Source: JASBYZ01 sp029983705
Lineage (GTDB): Bacteria; Actinomycetota; Coriobacteriia; Coriobacteriales; JAEZZM01
Assembly: GCA_965119715.1 (NCBI GenBank)
Contig: OZ221969.1
Span: forward strand, 124,001-188,000
DNA: 64,000 nt
Direction: 5' to 3'
Shown: piece after piece, positions 1 to 8,278 of the stretch
How the letters are laid out: each line of letters starts with the position of its first letter
Numbering within the stretch: the stretch's first letter is position 1
Notes under the pieces: generated by a model
Seen by the model: only the letters and a program-made list of their open reading frames with translations
The model's database searches: none
What the model was told of the DNA's origin: nothing
Made by a program: the position numbers and the translations under genes

Positions 1-40
1 CTGCACGTGCGTCTGAATCAAAAAATATTTGTTTTGCCAT
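1..40 (-). CDS. groEL: 60 kDa chaperonin GroEL, N-terminal fragment
   Basis: Only the first 13 codons lie in the window; the gene continues past position 1. Reading the complement from the ATG at 40 gives MAKQIFFDSDARA, which matches the conserved start of GroEL (MAK-I-F---AR). The start lies 28 bases after the groES stop and is preceded by a purine-rich GAGAGGGA ribosome binding site, so groES and groEL form the usual bicistronic heat-shock operon. GroEL is the ATP-driven folding chamber that works with GroES in the cytoplasm. The identity rests on 13 residues plus the neighbour, which together are convincing. Confidence 0.85.
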   Translation of the reverse strand, partial: MAKQIFFDSDARA

Positions 41-68
41 AAATAATTAAATCCCTCTCACAACTTAG

Positions 69-356
69 TTATTCAACGATTGCGTAAATATCTTCTGAAC
101 GTAAGATGAGAAGCTCATCCTCGTCTACCTTTACCTCAGTACCACCAAATTTGCTGTAGATAACCTTGTCTCCAACCTTAACGTCAACAGGAATTCTATT
201 GCCGTCCTTGTCAAGCTTACCTTCGCCTACTGCAAGTACTTCACCGCGTTGTGGCTTTTCTTGAGATGAGCTCGTGAGATAAAGTCCTGATTGAGTCTGA
301 GTTTCAGCCTCTTCTGGCTTTACGATTACGCGATCACCAAGTGGTCTCAATTTCAT
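69..356 (-). CDS. groES: 10 kDa co-chaperonin GroES
   Basis: This 95-residue protein is the lid of the GroEL folding chamber. It starts MKLRPLGDRVIVKP, the standard GroES N-terminus, and carries the mobile-loop region (around residues 17-32) and the C-terminal beta-strands with YSKFGGTEV and a final DIYAIVE. The frame is open from a TTG at 365, but the ATG at 356 is preferred because an AAAGGA ribosome binding site lies 10 bases before it, whereas it would almost touch the TTG. groEL follows directly. No CIRCE inverted repeat (TTAGCACTC-N9-GAGTGCTAA) is visible upstream; instead there is a short hairpin in the likely 5' leader. Confidence 0.96.
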   Translation of the reverse strand: MKLRPLGDRVIVKPEEAETQTQSGLYLTSSSQEKPQRGEVLAVGEGKLDKDGNRIPVDVKVGDKVIYSKFGGTEVKVDEDELLILRSEDIYAIVE

Positions 357-385
357 AAACGTCAAATCCTTTCAACTTTCAAGCT

Positions 386-402
386 TCCTCTGGAACAGAG
401 GA
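386..402 (-). other. hairpin in the groES 5' leader
   Basis: TCCTCTG-GAA-CAGAGGA is a perfect 7-bp stem with a 3-base loop. It lies between the candidate groES promoter and its ribosome binding site, so it would be at the 5' end of the groESL mRNA. On the plus strand it is followed by five T residues, but nothing transcribed from that side needs terminating. It may stabilise or regulate the chaperonin message; its role is unknown. Confidence 0.45.
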
Positions 403-412
403 TTTTTAATAA

Positions 413-440
413 CGTATATAGTAGTACCCTAATTATTCAA
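413..440 (-). promoter_or_regulatory. candidate groESL promoter
   Basis: On the minus strand TTGAAT (440-435) and TATACG (418-413) are separated by 16 bases, a moderate match to a sigma-70-type -35/-10 pair. It sits about 60 bases before the groES start. No CIRCE or HAIR operator was seen next to it. Confidence 0.35.
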
Positions 441-679
441 GTATAAGCAAAATATATTAGAAAACCTAACAAGAACACACTTAGATTTTATGAAATATCT
501 GAGACAAGATTTACCTAGTCTTTTAATAGGATTTCCAAGAATTATTTATTTTTTCCGCTTATCATGCAATTTATACATATATCGAATTTAAATAGATGAA
601 ATCAAGAGAAACTCAAGTTATAATTTCAACGGACTATTGTCAAACGGAAATAATTCAACCCAGAGGAGATGTGATTGGA

Positions 680-1828
680 TTGCAGCTTCAAAACAAAACT
701 ATGTGGGAGCATTTCCAGGACCGTGGTTTAAGCAGACGTACTTTCTTAAAGTCATGCCTTGCTTTAACTGCAGTGTTGGGATTGTCCCCGAGCGAGTTTC
801 CTCGCGTAGCTGAAGCAGCTGAAACTAAAAAGCTTCCAGTTGTTATCTGGCTACACGGTCATGAATGCACCGGCTGCGACGAAGCATTTATCAGATCTAC
901 TTCGCCATACACTTCAGATGTGATTTTAAACATGATTTCGCTCGAGTCAAGTCATTTATTATCATCTGCATTTGGTGAAGCATTTAATGCACACCTAGAA
1001 AAGACCATGGAAGACTACGATAGTCAGTATTTACTTGCTATAGAAGGTGCCGTACCACTTGATGATGACGGAACATCATGCATGACCGGAGGCCACACCT
1101 TCAAGCACGAACTTGAAAGAGTTTCAGCAGGTGCTGCAGCAGTTATTGAATATGGCTCATGTGCTACCTGGGGAGGAATTCAAGCAGCAGCTCCTAACCC
1201 AACTGGCTCAGCAACTACCTCTGACGTAGTTAAGGGTAAGCCAGTTATTAAGGTTCCAGGCTGCCCTCCTATTCCTGAGGTAATGACTGGTGTCATCATG
1301 CACTATGCACTCTTTGGTGAGCTACCACCGGTTGACCAAGTTGGTAGACCACTTCAATTCTACGGAAACCGTATCCACGATACCTGCTATAAGCGTCCTT
1401 TCTTTGACTCAGGTAAGTTTGTAGAAAAATTTGACGATGAGGGCGCTAAAAAAGGTTGGTGTCTCTACAAGGTTGGTTGCAGAGGACCTGTTACATACAA
1501 CTCATGCGGTAACATGCGTTGGTGGGAAGGTCTTTCTTACCCAATCCAAGCTGGACACGGCTGCATTGGTTGCTCAGAAAAAGACTTCTGGGATAATGAC
1601 CAGTTCTACGACCGTCTTCCAAGCATCCCAACTCCAAATGCCGTAATAGACGCAGATGCCGTTGGTCTTGTTGGAACTGCTGCAGTTGTGGGCGCAATTG
1701 GTGTTCACGCAGCAATTACCACCTTTGTAAACAAACATGAGCAAAGCAAAAAGGATAAAGAGCAAAAAGCTCATGAAGCTCATATACAAGACAAGCAAAC
1801 GGTAAGCAAAAACGACTTAGGAGAATAG
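680..1828 (+). CDS. hyaA: [NiFe] hydrogenase small subunit, Tat-exported, group 1
   Basis: Electron-transfer subunit of a membrane-bound uptake hydrogenase. A twin-arginine signal (LSRRTFLKS, Arg19-Arg20) is followed by a hydrophobic stretch and an AEAA cleavage region near residue 47. Cluster-binding cysteines appear in HECTGC, GSCATWGG, PGCPP, and the C-terminal medial/distal set (CYKRPF, GCRGP, GHGCIGC). A hydrophobic C-terminal helix followed by a Lys/Glu-rich tail anchors it on the outer face of the membrane. The two extra cysteines of O2-tolerant enzymes are Gly here (ECTGC rather than CTCC; TWGG rather than SWGC), so O2 sensitivity is predicted. The frame is open from 596, but that ATG has no ribosome binding site; a TTG at 680 has AGAGGAG upstream (11-base gap), and ATG 701 is the other option. 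First gene of the hydrogenase operon. Confidence 0.93.
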   Translation: MQLQNKTMWEHFQDRGLSRRTFLKSCLALTAVLGLSPSEFPRVAEAAETKKLPVVIWLHGHECTGCDEAFIRSTSPYTSDVILNMISLESSHLLSSAFGEAFNAHLEKTMEDYDSQYLLAIEGAVPLDDDGTSCMTGGHTFKHELERVSAGAAAVIEYGSCATWGGIQAAAPNPTGSATTSDVVKGKPVIKVPGCPPIPEVMTGVIMHYALFGELPPVDQVGRPLQFYGNRIHDTCYKRPFFDSGKFVEKFDDEGAKKGWCLYKVGCRGPVTYNSCGNMRWWEGLSYPIQAGHGCIGCSEKDFWDNDQFYDRLPSIPTPNAVIDADAVGLVGTAAVVGAIGVHAAITTFVNKHEQSKKDKEQKAHEAHIQDKQTVSKNDLGE

Positions 1829-1829
1829 C

Positions 1830-3701
1830 GTGAAAAGAGTTGTAGTTGATCCAGTAACTCGTATTGAAGGTCACCTGCGCGTTGAGATTACCGTTGATGA
1901 ATCAAACGGTAAAATTTCAGACGCACTTTCAACAGGTACCGCATGGCGAGGTATTGAGGTCGTAAGTAAAAATAGAGACCCGCGTGATGTGTGGGCATTT
2001 ATAGGACGTATTTGTGGTGTTTGTACTTCAACCCACTCTCTTGCATCACTGAGAGCAGTAGAAGATGCCCTACAAATTACCATCCCTAAAAACGCTAACT
2101 TTATTAGAAACATCATGGACGGCTCACAAACTGTTCATGACCACACCGTGCACTTCTACCACCTTCATGCACTTGACTGGGTATCTCCAATTGAGGCCTT
2201 GAGTGCAGATCCTGAAAAGACTGCAAAACTACAGGTAGAGACCTTAAAGAAATATAATGTAACCGGACTCTCAAGAAGAAACCAAACCCTTGATTCTGAG
2301 TCATTCTCTAAAGAGTTTCCTCCTGCAACCCCACAATACTTTGCAGCAATTCAATCAAAAATTCAAAAGATTGTGGATTCTGGTCAGACTGGTATTTTCT
2401 CAGCAAACTACTGGGATCATGAGAACTATAAGATTTTATCGCCAGAAGCACACCTCATGGCTGTATCTCACTACTTAAACGTACTTGATAGACAGTCAGA
2501 GATTGTAATTCCTCAAGTTGTATTTGGTGGTAAAAACCCTCACCCACACTACATTGTTGGTGGTATGCCATGCTCAATTTCTATGAATGACATGAACGCA
2601 CCAATCAACACCATGAGACTTGCTGCAGTTGATAAATCAATCAACTTAAGCCAAAACATCATTAACTACTACTACCTCCCTGATATCCTCACCATTGGTA
2701 AAGCCTTCATTGATGCAGGCATTACTGACGGTGGCGGTCTTTCAAAGGTAAGAGTGATGGGTTACGGAGAAGCTCCAGATGAAACCTACTCAGGTACTTC
2801 TAACGGAGACTACAACAAGCAGTGTCTAGTTCGCTCAAACGGTGTAGTTGAAGACTTTGCCAAGGGCGTAGAAAACGCTAAGTTCTATAACCTTGAAGGC
2901 GAAGACTTCATGAACCCAGAAATTATTCAAGAAGCAGTAGATCACGCTTGGTACAAATACCCTGAAGGAAGCAGCGAGCTTCATCCAAGTGACGGTGTAA
3001 CTGAGGCTGCATATGATGCGGGAACTGAGTGGGTTAACCTTGATGAGACCAAGAAATACTCTTGGATTAAGTCTCCTACCTGGTACGGAAAGCCCGTTGA
3101 GGTAGGACCTCTTGCTAAATATATGATTGTATATACCAAGGTAAAGCAAGGTCACATCACTGAGCCTACCTGGGCTGAGCAACTTATTGTTGAGCAAATT
3201 GAAACCGTTTCAAGCCTCCTTGGCTTAAAGCCCGAAGAGTGGATGCCTTCAACTGTTGGACGCACCGCTTGTCGTGCACTTGATGCACAGCTTGGTTCAA
3301 GCCTTGAGCGCTACTTCTATGATGCGCTAGTAAATAACATCAATGCTGGTGATACCTCTGTTGCAAACACTGAAAAGTGGGATCCAACCACCTGGCCTGA
3401 GGAGTGCAAGGGTGTTGGTATTCATGAGGCACCTCGTGGAGCTTTAGGACACTGGGTTAACATCACTAAGGGCGAAGTATCAAACTACCAGGCTGTTGTT
3501 CCAACTACCTGGAATGCAATGCCTCGTCTTGCAAATGGTGAACAAGGCGCATACGAGCTATGCATGATTGATACTCACATAGCAGCTCAAGACAAGCCTC
3601 TTGAAGTTGTAAGAGGTCTTCACTCATTTGACCCTTGTCTAGCTTGTGCAACACACCTTTACAAAAAAGACGGTAGCAAAATTACTAGTCGAGAAGTGTA
3701 G
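1830..3701 (+). CDS. hyaB: [NiFe] hydrogenase large (catalytic) subunit
   Basis: Catalytic subunit that oxidises H2 at the Ni-Fe(CN)2CO site; 623 residues, within the family range. The N-terminal nickel ligands are in RICGVC (Cys62, Cys65) and the C-terminal pair in DPCLACATH (Cys603, Cys606), with His609 before a 14-residue tail that the maturation protease should remove. The RIEGHLRVE signature is at residues 11-19. It starts with GTG one base after the small-subunit stop, with TTAGGAG as ribosome binding site. It would cross the membrane folded with the small subunit on that subunit's Tat signal. The [NiFe]-centre assembly genes hypA-F are not in this window. Confidence 0.97.
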   Translation: MKRVVVDPVTRIEGHLRVEITVDESNGKISDALSTGTAWRGIEVVSKNRDPRDVWAFIGRICGVCTSTHSLASLRAVEDALQITIPKNANFIRNIMDGSQTVHDHTVHFYHLHALDWVSPIEALSADPEKTAKLQVETLKKYNVTGLSRRNQTLDSESFSKEFPPATPQYFAAIQSKIQKIVDSGQTGIFSANYWDHENYKILSPEAHLMAVSHYLNVLDRQSEIVIPQVVFGGKNPHPHYIVGGMPCSISMNDMNAPINTMRLAAVDKSINLSQNIINYYYLPDILTIGKAFIDAGITDGGGLSKVRVMGYGEAPDETYSGTSNGDYNKQCLVRSNGVVEDFAKGVENAKFYNLEGEDFMNPEIIQEAVDHAWYKYPEGSSELHPSDGVTEAAYDAGTEWVNLDETKKYSWIKSPTWYGKPVEVGPLAKYMIVYTKVKQGHITEPTWAEQLIVEQIETVSSLLGLKPEEWMPSTVGRTACRALDAQLGSSLERYFYDALVNNINAGDTSVANTEKWDPTTWPEECKGVGIHEAPRGALGHWVNITKGEVSNYQAVVPTTWNAMPRLANGEQGAYELCMIDTHIAAQDKPLEVVRGLHSFDPCLACATHLYKKDGSKITSREV

Positions 3702-3710
3702 GGAGTAGTT

Positions 3711-4553
3711 ATGCATCAGCCAAAAGAAAAGATAGGAATTAGGCTCTTTAGTGGCTTTACCAGACTCTTTCACTGGGTGATGGTAGTTTGTGTTCTCGTT
3801 CTCTTCTTTACCGGACTCTACATTGGAGACCCTGGATATAACTCCTTAGTTGGAGAAGAGCCAACTTATGCTGTGAACTCACTCTTATCTATGTCACTTA
3901 TAAGAAAGATTCACTTTATTACCGCCTACGTTCTTACTATTAGCGTGCTCTTAAAGATTTACGGCTGGATTATTAATCCTGCAGATAGACTTATGCCACG
4001 CTTTCATAAGAAGAAGTTTTGGGAAGGTTTGGTATGGGGTGTAAAGCACTACCTCTTCATGCCTCATGAAGAGCGCCCTTACCTGCGTAACTCTCTTGCA
4101 AGATTTTCTTACTTCTTAATCTATGTAGCTTTGATTTTAATCATCATCACTGGATTTTCCATGCTTGCAATGATTGATCCAACTTCAATCTGGGGAAAAC
4201 TTTTCCTCCCAATTAACTTGCTCTTTACTGAATACCAAATACACCAAATTCACCATATTTTGGCTTGGATTTTTATCGTGTTTATGGTTGTTCATATGTA
4301 TATGGCATTTAGATCTGACTACATGGAACAAGACGGCGAGATTTCATCAATGATCTCTGGTTATAAGTTCTTTGACCACAGACCATATGACGCTGAAGAT
4401 GTTCCTGCAGTAGACCAGGTATTTCCACTTGAAGAAGGTCATGAAAAAAAGCCAAAGCTTAAAAAAGCTCATAAGAAAAAGCTTATTAAGCCTAAGGATG
4501 AGCCAAATCTTGAGCTTAAAAAACAAGAGAGCTCAAAGGAAATTAATGCGTAA
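3711..4553 (+). CDS. hyaC: Ni/Fe-hydrogenase b-type cytochrome subunit
   Basis: Integral membrane dihaem cytochrome b that passes electrons from the small subunit to the quinone pool. Four hydrophobic helices are visible, with histidines suited to haem binding in RLFHWVMV, RKIHFITAYV and the HQIHHILAW...VVHMYMA region. At 280 residues it is longer than typical HyaC because of a Lys/Glu-rich cytoplasmic tail of about 50 residues after the last helix; that tail is not part of the known family core and its function is unknown. The start follows AGGGAG and lies 9 bases after hyaB, so the operon is tight. Confidence 0.92.
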   Translation: MHQPKEKIGIRLFSGFTRLFHWVMVVCVLVLFFTGLYIGDPGYNSLVGEEPTYAVNSLLSMSLIRKIHFITAYVLTISVLLKIYGWIINPADRLMPRFHKKKFWEGLVWGVKHYLFMPHEERPYLRNSLARFSYFLIYVALILIIITGFSMLAMIDPTSIWGKLFLPINLLFTEYQIHQIHHILAWIFIVFMVVHMYMAFRSDYMEQDGEISSMISGYKFFDHRPYDAEDVPAVDQVFPLEEGHEKKPKLKKAHKKKLIKPKDEPNLELKKQESSKEINA

Positions 4554-4561
4554 AGGCCAGT

Positions 4562-5083
4562 ATGAATAGAGAATCTATTTTTGGGCCCACCCCAAGTATT
4601 TGCGTACTTGGGGTGGGCAATTTATTGCTTGGAGATGAAGGACTGGGCGTTCATGCAATAAATTATCTAAAAGACAATTACAACTTTAGCCCAGAGATTA
4701 ACCTAGTAGAGGGCGGCACCATGGGTATGGAGCTTCTCATCTACATTAAGGGGTCTAAAAAAGTACTCCTGCTTGATGCTATTGATACAGAAGGCAAGGC
4801 CGGAGAACTTCTGCATTTTTCTCACAGCGAACTTGACCGCCTTTTTACCCGAGATATCTCAGCCCACGAAATTGGTGTTCAGGATATTCTCTTTATAAAT
4901 AGCCTAAGCGATGACAGCGAGGTAAATGAGCTTGAAATAAGTGTGATTGGAATGATTCCTGAATCTCTTGAAGCATCAACAAGCTTAAGTGATACCTGTC
5001 AGGCAAACTTTGATGCAATGATTAAAGAGGTCTTATCTCAGCTTGAAAGCTGGGGCATAGCTTATAGCACTAAGGAGAACTAA
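4562..5083 (+). CDS. hyaD: hydrogenase maturation endopeptidase
   Basis: Nickel-dependent protease of the HyaD/HybD family that cuts the C-terminal tail from the large subunit after the [NiFe] centre is inserted. The N-terminal motif VLGVGNLLLGDEGLGVHA carries the conserved Glu that binds nickel. EGGTMGMEL and LLLDAID follow, with a conserved Asp in the latter. At 173 residues the length is normal. It lies 8 bases after hyaC and 5 bases before the next gene, matching the usual large-subunit/cytochrome/protease order. Specificity for the HyaB encoded upstream is inferred from position. Confidence 0.93.
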   Translation: MNRESIFGPTPSICVLGVGNLLLGDEGLGVHAINYLKDNYNFSPEINLVEGGTMGMELLIYIKGSKKVLLLDAIDTEGKAGELLHFSHSELDRLFTRDISAHEIGVQDILFINSLSDDSEVNELEISVIGMIPESLEASTSLSDTCQANFDAMIKEVLSQLESWGIAYSTKEN

Positions 5084-5088
5084 GTTAG

Positions 5089-5436
5089 ATGCCAAATGTA
5101 AAAATTAATGCCATCATCCACGAGATTAGCGCTGCTCTAGAAAATCTATTAGAGACAGGCGAGACTCACATTATATTTCTTGGAAAGATTGGCCTTACCG
5201 AGCCTGAGCAGGTGGAGCTGTTACAAGAACTTGGTGAAGGCGAGCTTAAGATTTCTCTTTCTAAACTTGATGAGCCTGTTGATTGGTATGAAAGCGCTTT
5301 AAGCGGCGTATGGGTAGGCACCTTTAGAAACCACCGCGATGAGGCAGTGCTTAGAACTATTGAGGTCTGCTACTACCCAAGTATTGCAGCAAGCCAAAAA
5401 GAGGATATTAAAGAAACTCTTAAAGGCTTAAATTAG
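5089..5436 (+). CDS. HupH/HyaF C-terminal-domain-like hydrogenase accessory protein
   Basis: A 115-residue protein that looks like the C-terminal conserved domain of HupH/HyaF alone. It has LLQELGEGELKISL followed by a short acidic linker and ESALSGVWVGTF, matching the family pattern of L--LGEGEV and ET--PGVW. Full-length HyaF/HupH proteins are about 280 residues, so the N-terminal domain is absent. HupH-type proteins are accessory factors for the small subunit or its Fe-S clusters; here the last position in the hydrogenase operon supports the same role. Its 3' end overlaps the convergent tsaBD gene by 17 bases, and no terminator was seen between the two operons. Confidence 0.68.
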   Translation: MPNVKINAIIHEISAALENLLETGETHIIFLGKIGLTEPEQVELLQELGEGELKISLSKLDEPVDWYESALSGVWVGTFRNHRDEAVLRTIEVCYYPSIAASQKEDIKETLKGLN

Positions 5437-7771
5437 GATCTGCATCTGCGCTCAAGTCAATAAACTGAGCATTATTGTAGTGAGTTAAGGCTACAAGACC
5501 AATCATCGCAGCATTATCTGTACATGCAACAAGTGGAGGGAAGGTAGTTCTAACGTCCATCTTCTCAAAGGTCTTCTCATAGGCCGCTCTCAGAGATTTG
5601 TTAGCAGCTACTCCTCCACCCACACAAATATCTTTTACTCCAGTTTCTTCTACCGCATGCTTTGCCTTTGCAACCTGAACATCTACCACCGCAGCTTGAA
5701 AACTAGCTGCTAAATCAGGGATGTTAATAGGACGCCCTGCCTGATTTTCTTGGTGGATATAGTTAACAACTGCGGTTTTAAGACCAGAGAGTGAAAACTC
5801 ATAGCTGTGTGAATGAAGCATTGCACGCGGAAAATCTATTGCCTCTGGATTTCCCTTTTCAGCAAACTTAGAAATAATTGGACCGCCTGGATAGCCAAGG
5901 CCAAGTGCCTTTGAAACCTTATCAAAAGCCTCTCCTACTGCATCATCCAAGGTTTGTCCGAGCACCTCATAGTTTCCCCAGTCTTTTACATAAACAAGCA
6001 TGGTGTGTCCACCAGATACGATTGATGCAATAAATGGTGGTTTTAGGTCTGGGGTTTCAAAGAGGTTAGCATAGAGATGTCCTTCGAGGTGGTTTACCCC
6101 AATAAGTTTAAGGGGGCTGCCAAAGACAAGGCCCTTAGCAAATGCCATACCCACTACGAGTGCACCTACAAGGCCTGGGCCTTGGGTGACCGCTACCGCA
6201 TCAAGATGAGCGATAGACATCTGAGAGACACCAAGTGTTTGTGCGCACTCTTCTAAACACGTCTCATATACGCCTACCAAAGCCTCTGTGTGCTTTCTTG
6301 ATGCGATCTCTGGAACAACGCCTCCAAAGCGTGCGTGAAAATCTATTTGGCTTGCAACAATATTGGCTAATACCTTGCCCTCTTTGTTAATGATGGCCAT
6401 AGCAGTCTCATCACAGCTTGACTCTATTGATAAGATGAGTGGGCGATCTTGTTCTATTCTAGCAAGCTCATCTTGACTGAGCTCTTTGTGCTCAAGCGGG
6501 TAGGCTCTTTTTGGCTGACGTGGCTCAGGTGTCTTTGTAGCAATATCAAGTTTAAGCGGAAGCTCAGCACGTAAAATTAAAGCAGACACATCCTGACCAT
6601 AGTAATGTTTGCGCTCACCAATTTTTTCAAAACCAAGTGAGAGATAGAGCTCTTGAGCTGGATAGTTTTTTTCGTGAACTTCAAGAGATGCTGTTGTTGC
6701 TCCAAGCTGGCTTGCATCATAGCTCACACGCGCGAGCAATCTTTTTGCAATGCCCTGCCTGCGATAGTGCTTATCAACAACGATATCTAATATTTGGACA
6801 TCGCCATCTATATACTGGGCACCTGCGAATGCGATAATCTTTCCTTTATCATGGGCAAGCCACCAAATGCGATCTGTGTGAGAAAACTCCTCAGCAAACA
6901 TGTCCTCAGACCAGATTTCTCTCAAGTCATCAAAGCCATCTTGTTCAAGAGAATAAATTTGCTTGATGTCATTTATTGACATGGGCCTAAATTGTAGGTG
7001 CTCACCTGCAAGCTTATCGGCAACACCAGTTTTTATAGCCTGGCTATCTTGTTTGAGACCAAGCTTAATGCGCTCATGCTCTTCTGCATCAGATAGTCTC
7101 GTATAAATTGGAAGCAGAAGTGCAGGGTCTGCGCTCTCATGTTCATCCTGAGATGCACATGCCGCATGCACCAAGCCCTCCGATGAAGGATACCAGTAGC
7201 ACTCATCAAGTAACTGAGCTCCAATTTCTAAAAATCCTTGAGCGTATTTTTTAAGGCCATCACCTGCAAAGTAGAGCTCGCTTAAGTCAATTTGCTTAAA
7301 ATGCTCAATAAGTTTATCTGCCTTAATTACCCCATGTGAACTAAAATGCTTGGTAACGCCCCTATCATATAAGCTGTAGTGAGCAGGATAAATTTCCTTT
7401 CTCATAGCGTCACCCACTAAGATAAGTTCGCCTCTAAAACCTTTGAGGTAGTTAGTGTAGGCTAAAGCATCAAGGCTTGAAGCTCCATAGAGCGGGATAT
7501 TTTGTGCATAGGCAAGGCCTTTAGCACTTGCAACAGCAATTCTTACGCCAGTAAAAGAGCCAGGCCCTCTCCCGCAAATTACTGCTGAAATATCATCTAT
7601 AGATATCTTATTTCGCTCGAGTAGTTTTTGAGCACTTGGCATGAGCGTTTGGTTTGACCTGCGCGGTGCTGGCTTATCTTCTGAATCGATAAGCGTGATT
7701 TTATCATCTGTCAATTCAGCAAGTCCGCAGAGTAAATACTCACTTGCTGTATCAAGTGCTAAAACATACAT
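5420..7771 (-). CDS. tsaB-rimI-tsaD: TsaB-RimI-TsaD triple fusion, t6A tRNA threonylcarbamoyl transfer
   Basis: One 783-residue protein joins three activities. Residues about 1-240 are TsaB (starts MYVLALDTAS, with GRGPGSFTGVRIA). Residues about 255-405 are a GNAT acetyltransferase like RimI (YRRQGIAKRLL, the acetyl-CoA loop), which modifies the N-terminal Ala of ribosomal protein S18 in E. coli. Residues about 443-783 are TsaD (LSIESSCDET, the metal-binding HLEGH, SGGHT, and CVGGGVAANK). TsaB and TsaD, with TsaE, transfer the threonylcarbamoyl group to A37 of ANN-decoding tRNAs. tsaE lies just upstream (5-base gap), so all transfer components except TsaC are made from this unit. The fusion fixes TsaB and TsaD in a 1:1 ratio. 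Confidence 0.96.
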   Translation of the reverse strand: MYVLALDTASEYLLCGLAELTDDKITLIDSEDKPAPRRSNQTLMPSAQKLLERNKISIDDISAVICGRGPGSFTGVRIAVASAKGLAYAQNIPLYGASSLDALAYTNYLKGFRGELILVGDAMRKEIYPAHYSLYDRGVTKHFSSHGVIKADKLIEHFKQIDLSELYFAGDGLKKYAQGFLEIGAQLLDECYWYPSSEGLVHAACASQDEHESADPALLLPIYTRLSDAEEHERIKLGLKQDSQAIKTGVADKLAGEHLQFRPMSINDIKQIYSLEQDGFDDLREIWSEDMFAEEFSHTDRIWWLAHDKGKIIAFAGAQYIDGDVQILDIVVDKHYRRQGIAKRLLARVSYDASQLGATTASLEVHEKNYPAQELYLSLGFEKIGERKHYYGQDVSALILRAELPLKLDIATKTPEPRQPKRAYPLEHKELSQDELARIEQDRPLILSIESSCDETAMAIINKEGKVLANIVASQIDFHARFGGVVPEIASRKHTEALVGVYETCLEECAQTLGVSQMSIAHLDAVAVTQGPGLVGALVVGMAFAKGLVFGSPLKLIGVNHLEGHLYANLFETPDLKPPFIASIVSGGHTMLVYVKDWGNYEVLGQTLDDAVGEAFDKVSKALGLGYPGGPIISKFAEKGNPEAIDFPRAMLHSHSYEFSLSGLKTAVVNYIHQENQAGRPINIPDLAASFQAAVVDVQVAKAKHAVEETGVKDICVGGGVAANKSLRAAYEKTFEKMDVRTTFPPLVACTDNAAMIGLVALTHYNNAQFIDLSADADPNLSL

Positions 7772-7776
7772 CTTAC

Positions 7777-8262
7777 TTAGTTTCCTGAAAATAGTTCTTC
7801 GATTAGTTCTTGAGATCTTGTACCGTGAGCTTCAAAGCAGATTATGCGCTCAGTCTCACCCTCACCTTTTTTGATGATGATGTGAGTATAATCATTTGGC
7901 ATCTCGTCTATAAATTTCTCGCCCCACTCAATTAAGCAGACTGCTCCTGACTCAGTAAGGCTGTAGAAATCTATATCATCAAGCTCTGATGCCTCGTTAA
8001 GGCGGTAGAGATCAAAGTGAATAAGCTCAAGCCTTCCGCTTGTATACACATTGGCAAGCGAAAATGTAGGTGAGCTTACCGGCTCTGATATGCCAAGCGC
8101 AGCTGCAAAACCCTTTGCAAAGTGAGTCTTACCTGCGCCGAGCTCTCCGCTTAAGACAAAGCTGTCATACTCTCTAACAAAATTAGCGAGCAGGGATGCA
8201 GCCTCAAAGCTCTCTTCAACGCTCGAGGTGACAATACATTTCTTATCTGAGTCAATCTTCAT
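7777..8262 (-). CDS. tsaE: tRNA threonylcarbamoyladenosine biosynthesis ATPase TsaE
   Basis: Small P-loop ATPase that resets the TsaBD complex during t6A synthesis. The Walker A motif GELGAGKT is at residues 39-46, SSPTFSL follows at the usual place, and LIHFDLYRL and CLIEWGEKF are family signatures. The length of 161 residues is typical. The frame extends to a GTG at 8274, but the ATG at 8262 has AAGG 11 bases before it, while the GTG would touch the site. It is transcribed just ahead of the TsaB-RimI-TsaD fusion and just after the uracil-DNA glycosylase gene. Confidence 0.95.
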   Translation of the reverse strand: MKIDSDKKCIVTSSVEESFEAASLLANFVREYDSFVLSGELGAGKTHFAKGFAAALGISEPVSSPTFSLANVYTSGRLELIHFDLYRLNEASELDDIDFYSLTESGAVCLIEWGEKFIDEMPNDYTHIIIKKGEGETERIICFEAHGTRSQELIEELFSGN

Positions 8263-8278
8263 AGACGCATGCACCTTG

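Noticed and set aside
596..679. Extended N-terminus of the hydrogenase small subunit from ATG 596
   Set aside because: No ribosome binding site precedes 596, and a TATACAT box at 572-578 would leave almost no leader; the Tat signal fits a start at 680 or 701.
2835..3197. A 120-codon minus-strand frame inside hyaB
   Set aside because: It is antisense to a well-conserved catalytic subunit and has no start signal.
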